The notes beneath the pieces are model-generated. The model was given only the letters and a program-made list of their open reading frames with translations, was not told where the DNA came from and searched no databases. 38,615 bases of DNA, from NCBI GenBank assembly GCA_002439605.1, contig DJOI01000054.1, positions 1 to 38,615 on the forward strand, in the 5' to 3' direction. Every line of letters starts with the position of its first letter. The stretch's first letter is position 1. This document shows positions 25,101-32,954 of this stretch, piece by piece. The translations under genes and the position numbers were made by a program. This DNA is from Candidatus Segatella mututuai (GTDB taxonomy: Bacteria > Bacteroidota > Bacteroidia > Bacteroidales > Bacteroidaceae).

Positions 25101-26144
25101 TCTGCATTCTATCAGGCTCGTGACAATAAGCCAGGGACAGGCATTGGGCTGAGCATCGTTAAGAACTTGGTTGAGGCTCATCATGGTATGGTTGAGGTAA
25201 ATTCTAAAGTTGGCATGGGAGCTTGCTTTGTTGTTACTTTGCCAGTGGAACAGCCAGATGTGGCAGTGGAAGCAAATGATGAAAAAGCAGCGCCACGGGT
25301 CTTGGCTCAAGATAGCTTGGGAATTCTATCGACTATGGATGAAGATACGGCAACAGACAGCTTTCTTCCTGGAGTTGGGCAAGCATCTGCTTTGCCAGGA
25401 ATGCTGATAGTAGATGACGATGAGGACATGCGGAATTTTGTCAAATCCCATTTTGCAAAGGCTTTCTCTGTGTTTACTGCCGAGAATGGCAAGGAGGCGT
25501 TGCAAGTGCTGAGAGAACATTTGGTATCTGTCATCATCAGTGATTGGATGATGCCAGAAATGGATGGCCCTGAGTTTTGCCGTCTCGTGCGGAAAGACCA
25601 GAACATTTCTCATCTTCCATTTGTGATGTTGACTGCCAAGACGGACAATGATAGTAAGACGGAAGGTATGAACTGTGGTGCCGACATGTATATAGAGAAA
25701 CCATTCTCTATGAAATATCTGGATGCAAGTGTTCGAAATTTGTTGGAGATGCGGCGCTTGTTGAAGGAAAAATTCTCACATTCTCCTTTGGAACCTATTC
25801 AAGAGATTGCACCTACCAAGATGGATAATAATTTCTTGGGTAAAATGTCAAAAATTATCGAGGAAAATCTTGCCAATCCTGAATTGAATGTAGCGTTTTT
25901 GGCAAGTCAATTATGTATGAGCCGCAGCTCGCTGTTTAATAAGATTCGTGGCTTGGCAGATGTAACTCCTAACGAGATGATACAGTTGGTACGACTCAAG
26001 AAGGCGGCGCGCTTGTTGAAAGAGGGTGACTATCGCATCAGCGAGGTGGGCTACATGGTGGGATTCAGCAGTCCCAGCTATTTTTCCAAGTGCTTTCAGA
26101 AGCAGTTTGGCATGAAGCCGGCGGAATTCGTAGAAATGAAATGA
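22146..26144 (+). CDS. Hybrid two-component system sensor-regulator (HTCS)
   Basis: A 1332-residue single-protein regulator of the type that controls Bacteroidales PULs. After a signal peptide there are periplasmic two-bladed propeller repeats of the reg_prop type (IWFGSDNGLCRYDG, VWVSTTDKGIFRYN, LWIGTFYGG) to about residue 650, a Y_Y_Y domain (about 690-755, YKMEGFDKNW), a membrane segment (about 760-780), a HisKA domain with phospho-acceptor His819 (IAHEIRTP), a HATPase_c domain (NLLTNATKY, GTGIGLSIV), a receiver domain with phospho-acceptor Asp1133 (IISDWMMPEMDG) and an AraC-type helix-turn-helix (about 1225-1332, ISEVGYMVGFSSPSYFSKCF). It should bind a breakdown product in the periplasm and activate the PUL, probably at the TCGT-N8-ACGA sites. 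ATG 22146 is preferred over the GTG at 22137. Confidence 0.5.
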   Translation: MRRYLVLLLAAVELSFGQSIAVAHTDGGSRSMIRSVTMDDGLPSNGVRCIVQDKQGYIWFGSDNGLCRYDGYGVQKYYNPNLNLNQYVSALAVCDDGLLVGSSKGIYLLSFLTGKFTLLDESITSSISDVAVDTERNVWVSTTDKGIFRYNLTSHECRNYAVKSSRGKVDCLLVDVNNQVWALSNQARGSLLRLNKANDIFEIFPLKDTNANIGGMAMLANTDGSILVGSWNQGLFQVSADGSSQLLIDESISHVTTHIHKLLYDSNQNVLVASDDGLLEYNMKSHSWRMLSEVDNPVRKNTERFVYGLAMDSEGGLWIGTFYGGVSYIPSDKFLHRFQAYYAGRSGLQGNVVGRFAEDSQRRVWIATDDAGLECYDPSIKKFLNYPGQAKMQRYNVHALLNDGNDLWVGTYANGLIRLNISSGFQQVFQLDGKMAGSSCYEIFHDGKHRLWATSMTKVNLWDDKKQIFRPVKDFKSLTIDAKEDKYGNVWFATQSTGLWCYTKDNKWKQYVHVEDDSASLLCNQVNNLVVCSNGKLIVVTSNGLCEYDDATGKFRLVEIEAPVHDYVCALEYQGTFWISTDNGILKYVPGEPVRIFNRYDGLTSNQFLPSSGLLASDGCMYFGTSMGFNAFYPYQVAVNQVAPPVAITSFQLFNKQLEVESEELPKPLNHEDKLDLSYDDNVLNISFAALSYVSPEKNIYMYKMEGFDKNWITTEEHRATYSNLPAGNYTFRVKATNNDGVWSKGEASLKVEVHPPFWWSLPAKILYFFVIGGLVWLYSQSRLKREKVRHKRDLERLAEKKEQEVRDARLQFFTMIAHEIRTPVTLIIGPLESLKEQWLNWGHKFAAGEGISQTLDVIDRNAQRLLLLVNQLLDFNKVQQKGVQMHFKLQNIARLMHAVAERFEPTFRQKGIRFEVEYPADDFSAVIDNEAITKVLSNLLTNATKYTKDYVKLSCKVLPNGMNFNFEVEDNGEGICPDDQEKIFSAFYQARDNKPGTGIGLSIVKNLVEAHHGMVEVNSKVGMGACFVVTLPVEQPDVAVEANDEKAAPRVLAQDSLGILSTMDEDTATDSFLPGVGQASALPGMLIVDDDEDMRNFVKSHFAKAFSVFTAENGKEALQVLREHLVSVIISDWMMPEMDGPEFCRLVRKDQNISHLPFVMLTAKTDNDSKTEGMNCGADMYIEKPFSMKYLDASVRNLLEMRRLLKEKFSHSPLEPIQEIAPTKMDNNFLGKMSKIIEENLANPELNVAFLASQLCMSRSSLFNKIRGLADVTPNEMIQLVRLKKAARLLKEGDYRISEVGYMVGFSSPSYFSKCFQKQFGMKPAEFVEMK

Positions 26145-26171
26145 TAGATGATAATCTCTCGTTTTTTTCAA

Positions 26172-26203
26172 GAGGGTGTGTCATGGACTTATGACACACC
26201 CTC
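26172..26203 (+). terminator. Strong hairpin between HTCS and tRNA
   Basis: A perfect 13-bp stem (26172-26184 with 26191-26203) and a 6-nt loop. No T-run follows on either strand, so it may act as a bidirectional 3' end or RNA stabiliser between convergent units. Confidence 0.5.
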
Positions 26204-26255
26204 ATTAATGCTTTCAGATAATTCTGTCTGCAAGGTGTTTGCTTAACTTTTGCAG

Positions 26256-26330
26256 TGATTCCGTTGGGGTTCGAACCCAAGACCCACAGCTTAGAAGGCT
26301 GTTGCTCTAATCCAACTGAGCTACGGAACC
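26256..26330 (-). tRNA. tRNA-Arg (anticodon TCT)
   Basis: Read on the minus strand, the sequence folds into a complete cloverleaf: acceptor GGTTCCG/CGGAATC (one G-U pair), D arm GCTC/GAGC, anticodon stem ACAGC/GCTGT with loop CTTCTAA, so the anticodon is TCT (Arg, AGA/AGG codons), and T arm TTGGG-TTCGAAC-CCCAA. Discriminator A at 26256; CCA is not encoded. Confidence 0.5.
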
Positions 26331-26354
26331 ATACACTATTTCTTAATGCGAATG

Positions 26355-26386
26355 CAAAGTTACTGCTTTTTTTGCAATTTACCAAA
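26355..26386 (-). promoter_or_regulatory. tRNA-Arg promoter
   Basis: On the minus strand: TTTG (26386-26383), 20 nt, TAACTTTG (26362-26355), a perfect Bacteroidetes sigma-ABfr-type promoter 24 nt before the tRNA 5' end. Confidence 0.5.
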
Positions 26387-26556
26387 TATTTTTTAGATTA
26401 TTTGCTATTATTGCGTTTGTTAAGTGTCTACCACAAAATATTTATAACTCTAATTGGTCACGCTCAACAGGGCATGAAACCCAAACTGTCGTTAGGGATA
26501 TAAATCAAGGAATCGATTTGCTTTTTCTCAGCAGCGTGAGTGACACGTATGGAAAC

Positions 26557-28197
26557 TTATTCCTTGAGATATTTCTCTGCACGTGGATCTCCCAACTCCA
26601 GTGCCTTCTTGAGGTTTTCGATGCTTTCCTGCTTCTGTCCTTTTTCTCGCTGCAAGAGACCCAAGAGCAGATAACCATCGGCATATTCGGGAGCCAGGTT
26701 GATGCAAGTCTTGGCTGCATTGATTCCCTCGTCGATACGTTTCACTCGCAAATCGAGGCTTGCCCATTCTGCAAAGTAAGTAGGTTCCTTAGGTGCCAGA
26801 TAGCAGGTGCGGGCTATGTCCAACAGAGCCTGTTGCCACATGCGCAACTTCGTCTCGCACTTGTAGCGGGCATAGAAGAACGTCGGGTCAACGGTATGAG
26901 TCAAGGAGTCGTACTGGTTGTAGTCGGGCAGAGCTTTGCGATATTCACCCTGACGGTCGAAGAACTGTGCACGTGCCAGATAGTAAGGTGCGACCATGCC
27001 TGTCTTCTGCCCTACGGAGATGGCACTGTCGAGCAAAACCTCTATCTCGTTGGCGGGCGCATTGAGCTGAGCTTTCGACTGGGCAGCCTCGTAATACAGT
27101 TCACCGCTGTTGATATTGGTCTTGGTAAGGTCGAGAAACATGCTGAGAGCCTGCTGGTAGTCACCCTTGAAATAGCAATACTGTGCCTCCTGATGTTTGT
27201 AGGCAGGCAGGGCGTTGACACCATAGGCCTTGCGAATCATCTCGATGGCTTTGTCGATGTTCCATGCGGAATAGATGGAATCTCCCTTGTAGATGGTCTT
27301 CTGATAGATGATATCGGCGTAAGCCGAGTAGGCTTCGTCCTTTTTTGTCGCTTTTTTGATGCATTCCTCCATCAACTTTTCTGCCTCCTCGTATTTGGCA
27401 TCTTGTGACAATTTGATAGCCTTTTCCTTGTATCCATAGGCGGAAGCTGGGAACTTGCCGATAAACTCATTCACATATTTTTCATAGTCGGCAGGAGATG
27501 TCTGTCCCTTTTTCAAGGTCATCATCATGACAGCCTCTTGCTCTGTATCGGGCAAGGCTGTACGGATTCCTGTCTCGCGAAGTGCGGCGTCAAGGGTGGA
27601 GAGTCCTGTCACTTTGAGTTGCTTGGCATACTGCGCATCGATGGCTGTCACAGTTCCGTTGCTGTGCATCAGTCCGATGACCTGGCCGTCTTTGTTGACA
27701 AACGGACATCCGATGGCATTGTCGGGCACAGTAGTGGTGAAGATGTAGTAGTTGTAAGTATTGTTGAACGTTTCTACGCTACTGATTTCTTCCTGTTGGA
27801 AAGCGGGCTTCTTAATAGAGTAGGGGACGAGCCACACTTTGCTTCCTGCCGGTGTGGTGTTATTGGCCAAATTGGCCGCTGTAGTGGAAGCATTAATTCT
27901 GAACTTAGCCACATCATACAGCTCGTCGGCGCCCAAAATGGCATCTACGTCAGTAGAACGTCCGTTGGCGTCCACGATAGTTGCCTTGGTAGCTCCGATA
28001 AATGGTTTGAAGGTACTGATGGCGGTTCCCTTGTTGTCAATAAACACGCCCTGTGTTGAGGCGATGATATGTCCGTCTTTGTTGAATGTTGTCAGTGTGA
28101 AGACACTTTTTGCAATCTTTTGCACAGACCCTGGTTGTGCCATGATGTTTGATATTCCCACAAACATGGCAACCATGATTGTATACAGTCTTTTCAT
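26557..28197 (-). CDS. TPR protein with inactive trypsin-like domain
   Basis: A 546-residue exported protein (signal peptide about 1-20, ISNIMAQ). Residues about 25-200 have the layout of an HtrA/trypsin domain (SVFTLTTF, GVFIDNKGTAISTF, DELYDVAKFRI, VPDNAIGCPFVNKDGQVIGL). The catalytic His position in the STFKPF segment is not His, and the GNSGGP nucleophile motif reads NAIGCP (Ile162 in place of Ser). Only the Asp (Asp95) remains, so proteolysis is not expected. Residues about 225-546 are TPR repeats, ending with EYADGYLLLGLLQREKGQ. It probably binds peptides or scaffolds an envelope process. It is the last gene of the minus-strand dnaN-to-recN run, 44 nt after recN. Confidence 0.5.
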   Translation of the reverse strand: MKRLYTIMVAMFVGISNIMAQPGSVQKIAKSVFTLTTFNKDGHIIASTQGVFIDNKGTAISTFKPFIGATKATIVDANGRSTDVDAILGADELYDVAKFRINASTTAANLANNTTPAGSKVWLVPYSIKKPAFQQEEISSVETFNNTYNYYIFTTTVPDNAIGCPFVNKDGQVIGLMHSNGTVTAIDAQYAKQLKVTGLSTLDAALRETGIRTALPDTEQEAVMMMTLKKGQTSPADYEKYVNEFIGKFPASAYGYKEKAIKLSQDAKYEEAEKLMEECIKKATKKDEAYSAYADIIYQKTIYKGDSIYSAWNIDKAIEMIRKAYGVNALPAYKHQEAQYCYFKGDYQQALSMFLDLTKTNINSGELYYEAAQSKAQLNAPANEIEVLLDSAISVGQKTGMVAPYYLARAQFFDRQGEYRKALPDYNQYDSLTHTVDPTFFYARYKCETKLRMWQQALLDIARTCYLAPKEPTYFAEWASLDLRVKRIDEGINAAKTCINLAPEYADGYLLLGLLQREKGQKQESIENLKKALELGDPRAEKYLKE

Positions 28198-28241
28198 ATT
28201 CCTATTTTATATATGCATATTTCCTTAGAGTTCTGGAATGG

Positions 28242-29912
28242 TTATTTGTGATAGCTTCTGAGCAATTCCTGCGCATTGGCGAGAGCAGCTTCGGTGATGT
28301 CACTTCCACTCAGCATCTGCGCTATCTCACTTATTCTTTGCTTCTCGGTGAGTTCTGTCATGTGAGAACGTGTGCCTTGGGGTGTTTCTTCTTTCAGAAC
28401 CTTATAGTGATGCCTGCCCATGGCGGCAATCTGTGGCAGGTGAGTGATGGAGATGACCTGTCTGTCAAGCTCTCCCATCTCTGCCATGATCTGTGCCATT
28501 TTTTCGGCGGTCTTCCCACTTACACCCGTGTCGATCTCGTCGAAGATGATAGTAGGCAACTTGACAGTTCCGCTGATCATCGCCTTGAGCGAGAGCATCA
28601 CACGGGCTATCTCGCCTCCCGAAGCCACCTGACTGACAGGCTGCAGGGGGGTACTCTTGTTGGCACTGAAGAGGAAGTTTATCTTGTCGGCTCCGTCGGA
28701 CGAGAGTGGCTTGGTAGTGAAGCTGATTTCGAAACGCACGTTGGGGATACCCAATGGCACGAGTCTTTGTCTCATCTCGGCTTCTATCTTCTTGGCAGCC
28801 TTGGTGCGGATCAGTGTCAGTTTCTTTGCTACCTCTTCGACTTTGGCGAGCCATTGGTCGGCCTCCTGTTGCAGGGCTGTAAACTCTTCGTCGCTGTTGT
28901 CTATGTGGTCGAGTTGTTGCTTGATGTGTTCTCTGATTTCTATCAGGGCATTGATGTCCTGCACATGGAACTTCTGCTGCAGTGAGTAGATGGTGTCGAG
29001 CCGGTTGTTGATTTCATCGAGCCTTGCTGGTTCGAAGTCCACGCGGTCTACGTTAGAACCTATTTCCTGTGCGATGTCCTTCAGTTCGATGTAACTGCAG
29101 TCCAGTCTTTCTGCAGCCTCTGCTATGGTGGGATATATTTCCTTGATGGAAGAGAGCTGCTGGCAAGTGGCTTTCAGTTTTTCCAGTATACTTCCTTCCT
29201 CGTTGGTCAGCGTGTTGTCGGCATCGAAGAGGGCTGTCTTGATATCTTCGGCATGTGTCAGCGTCTCGGCTTCCTGCTCCAGCGATTCCTGTTCGCCATC
29301 CGCTAACTGGGCATGGTCAAGTTCCTTGAATTGGAATTTGAGGAACTCCTCGTTCTCGCGGCTCTGTGCAATCTCTTCCTTCATCTTGGCGAGTCGTTGC
29401 CGAGCCTGGTGATACTGGTTGTACGTTGTCTTGTAGTCATTCAGCAACCGGCTGTCCTGGGCGATGACATCCACCACGCTGAGTTGGAAATCCTCTTTCT
29501 GCAGCAGTAGGTTTTGGTGCTGTGAATGGATGTCGACAAGGCTTTCGCCCAACTCCCTCATCAAACTGAGCGCAACAGGTGTGTCGTTGATGAAGGCTCG
29601 GCTTTTTCCTGCGGCTGTCAACTCTCGTCGGATGATGGTGTCTTCTGCATCATAGTCAATGTCGTGCTCTTTGAAGAAGTTTTTCATATTGTCGTATCTC
29701 GACAGGTCGAAGTGTGCCTCGATGGTACATTTGCCACATCCTGCCTTGATAGCCTTAGAGTCGGCTCTATTGCCGAGCAGCAACCCGATGGCTCCAAGGA
29801 TGATGCTCTTGCCTGCGCCAGTCTCGCCCGTGATGACCGAAAAGCCAGGATGGAGCTGGATGTTAAGCTCGTCGATGAGCGTAAAGTTCTTGATGTATAG
29901 CTGTTTGAGCAT
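28242..29912 (-). CDS. recN: DNA repair protein RecN
   Basis: A 556-residue SMC-like ATPase that acts in double-strand-break repair by holding DNA ends or sister chromatids together. The Walker A motif GETGAGKS (29-36) follows IKNFTLIDELNIQL, the standard RecN start. A long antiparallel coiled coil occupies about 150-380. The ABC signature ASGGEIARVML and Walker B IIFDEIDTGVSGKTA, then HLPQIAAMGRHHYKV, complete the ATP-binding head. Length is typical (550-560). It begins 13 nt after the PorD-like gene and is likely part of the same transcript. Confidence 0.5.
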   Translation of the reverse strand: MLKQLYIKNFTLIDELNIQLHPGFSVITGETGAGKSIILGAIGLLLGNRADSKAIKAGCGKCTIEAHFDLSRYDNMKNFFKEHDIDYDAEDTIIRRELTAAGKSRAFINDTPVALSLMRELGESLVDIHSQHQNLLLQKEDFQLSVVDVIAQDSRLLNDYKTTYNQYHQARQRLAKMKEEIAQSRENEEFLKFQFKELDHAQLADGEQESLEQEAETLTHAEDIKTALFDADNTLTNEEGSILEKLKATCQQLSSIKEIYPTIAEAAERLDCSYIELKDIAQEIGSNVDRVDFEPARLDEINNRLDTIYSLQQKFHVQDINALIEIREHIKQQLDHIDNSDEEFTALQQEADQWLAKVEEVAKKLTLIRTKAAKKIEAEMRQRLVPLGIPNVRFEISFTTKPLSSDGADKINFLFSANKSTPLQPVSQVASGGEIARVMLSLKAMISGTVKLPTIIFDEIDTGVSGKTAEKMAQIMAEMGELDRQVISITHLPQIAAMGRHHYKVLKEETPQGTRSHMTELTEKQRISEIAQMLSGSDITEAALANAQELLRSYHK

Positions 29913-29925
29913 ATTGTAAGTTTCT

Positions 29926-30852
29926 TTATTGCTTTATTTTGTCCCACTGTGCGTTCTGCGAGGGATTGATGCTGAAGAGCAGCTCGTAGATGCTCTCTTT
30001 CTCCTTCTGCGTGCCCTTGCCCTTGTAGATGTTCGCCAACTCGTCTTTCTTGTAGTCGGTCCATATCTGTGGCAGCAGACTGAGCGGTTTGTTCTCCTTC
30101 GCTTTCTTCAGATTGTTTTCGAGTGTGGTTGTAATCTCCGTGCGCCCACGTTCGGCATTGTTTGCCATCTCGTCAAGCCCTTTGCGGTAGTAGTCGTACT
30201 GCAATTGTCTGAATGGTTGCATACCTCCGTCCAGATAGTCGGCTATAATGGCATATCTGTTTCTGTTGTCGTCGAAGGCTTTCCAGCCAGGGTACGACAG
30301 GTTTTGTGCATTATTGGTGAGGTTCATGCATCTTTGTAGCACATCCTCGCCAGCCATGGGCGCAAAGGTGTCGAGGTCGAGTCCGATGATGAAGTAGGCA
30401 TAATAGGCAAAGAGGGCTGTTAGCTGGTTGTCGAGATTTTCCTCGTTGAAGTCCAGCTGGTCGAACTGCGCAAAGTTGAACGTGAAGTTCTCGTCCACAT
30501 TATTATATATAGTGGTGGTGTAGGCGGCATTGTATACGGGTCGATTGGCTTGTATCATCGCCTTGCATGTAAAGAGGTTCTGGTCTTTGTCGTATTTCGT
30601 CACCGTGATATTGAAGTTGCAGTTGATGCGCTCGTTCTTCTGAAACTGCAGGTTGGTCCATTGTCTGTCGTTGACAAACTGTTCGAGTGTCTGTTGCAGG
30701 TTGTCGAATACAGCATTGTCCGTGCCCTGTATCTGGGCATGGTTGATGGTTATCTTGGCTTGTAGTTCCTGAGCCTGAAGGCTGTAACTACAGTATGTCA
30801 ACAAGCTCGTCAATGATATCGTGAGCCACTTCAGTCTTCGGCTTTTTCTCAT
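29926..30852 (-). CDS. porD: PorD-like (DUF4835) protein of the type IX secretion group
   Basis: A 308-residue exported protein with a signal peptide (SLTSLLTYCSYSLQAQ). It has the features of DUF4835: QELQAKITINHAQIQGTD near the start, the segment FNFAQFDQLDFNEENLDNQLTALFAYYAYFIIGLDLDTF (about 140-180), and a conserved helical tail ending in the SINPSQNAQWDKIKQ segment. DUF4835 proteins are called PorD in type IX secretion studies, where their molecular role is unclear. The start overlaps the end of coaBC by 65 nt; no other Met before the signal sequence would remove the overlap. Position between coaBC and recN is conserved in Bacteroidetes. Confidence 0.5.
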   Translation of the reverse strand: MRKSRRLKWLTISLTSLLTYCSYSLQAQELQAKITINHAQIQGTDNAVFDNLQQTLEQFVNDRQWTNLQFQKNERINCNFNITVTKYDKDQNLFTCKAMIQANRPVYNAAYTTTIYNNVDENFTFNFAQFDQLDFNEENLDNQLTALFAYYAYFIIGLDLDTFAPMAGEDVLQRCMNLTNNAQNLSYPGWKAFDDNRNRYAIIADYLDGGMQPFRQLQYDYYRKGLDEMANNAERGRTEITTTLENNLKKAKENKPLSLLPQIWTDYKKDELANIYKGKGTQKEKESIYELLFSINPSQNAQWDKIKQ

Positions 30853-31987
30853 ATTCTTTCTTGCCTTTCTCCGATATGATTGTTATCTGGTTGTCGTCGG
30901 TACGGAAGGTGGTTCCACCGTTGCGTGTGGAGTTCAGCACGATGAAGTCTGCATTCTTCTTTTGGCGTTTCTTCTCGGCATTGGCTTCCTCGTCGTTGGT
31001 CTCCAGGGCAAAGGCCACGACGCGCTGGTTGTTTTGCTTCTTTTGCCCCAAGGCTGCAGCTATATCGTGGGTAGGGACGAGGTTCAATACCAGATTGTCT
31101 TTCTCTCGTTTTATCTTCTTGTCGGCAATCACGGATGGCCGGAAATCGGCAACAGCGGCGCAGAGGATGGCAGCGTCGCTGTCGTTAAACTCATGGATGG
31201 CAGCATCATACATCTCCTCGCAACTTTCCACATCGATGCGTTTGATGTCCTTGGAGCATTGTAGAGCTACGGGACCTGTTATCAATGTCACGTTGGCGCC
31301 TCGCCTTCTGCACTCCTCGGCAAGTGCGAATCCCATCTTGCCCGAAGAGTAGTTGCCGATAAACCTCACTGGGTCTATCTTTTCGTAGGTAGGTCCGGCT
31401 GTAATCATGACTTTCTTGCCATCGAGGTCTTGCTTCAGCTGCTTATCGAAGAAATGGTCCAGATAGTCGACAATAATCTCGGGTTCTTCCATGCGTCCCT
31501 TTCCCTCCAGTCCGCTTGCCAAGAATCCCGAGGCAGGCTCTATGATTCTGTTGCCGTAGCTTAGGAGTGTCTGCATGTTGTGCTGGGTAGATGGATGCTT
31601 GTACATGTCGAGATCCATGGCTGGAGCGATAAAGACAGGCGCTTTCATCGACAGATAAGTAGTGATGAGCATGTTGTCGGCGATGCCGTTTGCCATCTTT
31701 CCAATAGTGGAAGCAGTGCAGGGAGCTATCAGCATGGCGTCTGCCCACAGACCGAGGTCGACGTGCGAGTTCCATGTACCGTCTCTCTGCGAGAAGAACT
31801 CGCTGACGACGGGCTTGTGGGTTAGGGCAGAGAGTGTGATGGGGGTGATGAACTCCTTGCCAGCAGGTGTGATGACAACCTGTACTTCGGCTCCTCGCTT
31901 GATGAGCCCTCTTATGATGAGGCAAGCCTTGTAGGCTGCTATCGAGCCTGTTATGCCCAGTACTATTTTCTTTCCTTTAAGACTCAT
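30788..31987 (-). CDS. coaBC: Bifunctional phosphopantothenoylcysteine decarboxylase/synthetase CoaBC
   Basis: A 399-residue cytoplasmic enzyme of coenzyme A synthesis. CoaC part (about 1-185): flavoprotein segment LGITGSIAAYKA, catalytic His75 in NSHVDLG, PCTASTIGKMANGIADN and APAMDLDMY. CoaB part (about 190-399): VMITAGPTYEKIDPVRFIGNYSSGKMG, DKKIKREKDNLVLNLVPTHDI (catalytic Lys region) and FVLNSTRNGGTTF. Together they convert 4-phosphopantothenate and cysteine (CTP-dependent) to 4-phosphopantetheine. ATG 31987 is chosen over an in-frame start 78 nt upstream because MSLKGKKIVL is the usual N-terminus. There is a 97-nt gap to the exonuclease gene. Confidence 0.5.
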   Translation of the reverse strand: MSLKGKKIVLGITGSIAAYKACLIIRGLIKRGAEVQVVITPAGKEFITPITLSALTHKPVVSEFFSQRDGTWNSHVDLGLWADAMLIAPCTASTIGKMANGIADNMLITTYLSMKAPVFIAPAMDLDMYKHPSTQHNMQTLLSYGNRIIEPASGFLASGLEGKGRMEEPEIIVDYLDHFFDKQLKQDLDGKKVMITAGPTYEKIDPVRFIGNYSSGKMGFALAEECRRRGANVTLITGPVALQCSKDIKRIDVESCEEMYDAAIHEFNDSDAAILCAAVADFRPSVIADKKIKREKDNLVLNLVPTHDIAAALGQKKQNNQRVVAFALETNDEEANAEKKRQKKNADFIVLNSTRNGGTTFRTDDNQITIISEKGKKEYEKKPKTEVAHDIIDELVDIL

Positions 31988-32084
31988 TTCTGCTTTGAAC
32001 AATTTATGTTGAACTATGTTTGGTATTCGGGACGGATTGCATACTCGGCAAACGCAAAATGCCAAACACTACGAACGCATGGCT

Positions 32085-32939
32085 TTATCTCTTGTTGAAC
32101 TCCCTTAGGCGGATGCGGGTCAGCACCTGCTTCGTGTTGTAAGTGAAGTCGCTGCCCAATACCCATGTATAGTAACCCGGGTCTTTGCGAAGGATTTCTG
32201 CCACGTCCCAACCTTTGTATTTACCAAAGTTGAACACCTCGTGCTTGCGTGGATTCCCCTGCTCGTCGGTGAGCACGTTGCCCTGGGCGTCTTTGACCTC
32301 CTGCCAGATGATACGACCGGCAAAGTCTACGTTGTCGTTTTGCATAGAAAACTTCGCCAGCTCGTCCATGTCGTTGTTGAGCACACGTTCTGGTTCCTCT
32401 TGAACTCCAGGAGCATATTTGTCTAATTCGCCCATGAGCACACGGTATGTAGCCTCTGTGTCTTGGTCGGCGCGATGGGCCTCAAAGTCTTCCTCCATCT
32501 TTCTTCCGCAGTAGAACTTGTATGCGGCAGCCAGATTGCGACGCTCCATCTTCATAAAGATAGTCTGCGCATCTATCAGTCGGCACTTGCCGAAGTCGAA
32601 GTCGATGCCAGCGCGCAAAAATTCCTCGGCGAGCATAGGTACGTCGAAACGATTGGAGTTGTAGCCAGCAAAGTCGCAACCCTCGAACTCTTTTTGCAAG
32701 TTGACAGCCAACTGCTTGAATGTTGGCGCGTTTTTCACATCCTCGTCGCTGATGCCAGTCAGAGCGACAACTTCTTCTGGAATGGGCATTCCGGGGTTTA
32801 CATATAGATTCTTCCGAGTCTCGTTGCCGTCGGGCATGACCTTGATATACGATATCTGGATGATACGGTCTTTAACCATATCAAGTCCCGTAGTCTCCAG
32901 GTCGAAGACTACCAAGGGCTTTTTGAGATTTAATTTCAT
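32085..32939 (-). CDS. DEDDh 3'-5' exonuclease (DnaQ/ExoX-like)
   Basis: A 284-residue exonuclease. The four metal-binding acids and the general base are visible: Asp13 and Glu15 in VFDLETTGL, Asp99 in YNSNRFDVPML, His155 and Asp160 in HRADQDTEATY. A C-terminal module contains FGKYKGWDVAEIL and YYTWVLGSDF, the ExoX-like C-terminal motif often found in this Bacteroidetes group. Likely substrates are single-stranded DNA ends in proofreading or repair. The gene is 15 nt after dnaN and so probably in the same operon. It is not the replicative epsilon subunit for certain. Confidence 0.5.
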   Translation of the reverse strand: MKLNLKKPLVVFDLETTGLDMVKDRIIQISYIKVMPDGNETRKNLYVNPGMPIPEEVVALTGISDEDVKNAPTFKQLAVNLQKEFEGCDFAGYNSNRFDVPMLAEEFLRAGIDFDFGKCRLIDAQTIFMKMERRNLAAAYKFYCGRKMEEDFEAHRADQDTEATYRVLMGELDKYAPGVQEEPERVLNNDMDELAKFSMQNDNVDFAGRIIWQEVKDAQGNVLTDEQGNPRKHEVFNFGKYKGWDVAEILRKDPGYYTWVLGSDFTYNTKQVLTRIRLREFNKR

Positions 32940-32954
32940 TATATATGATTCTTT

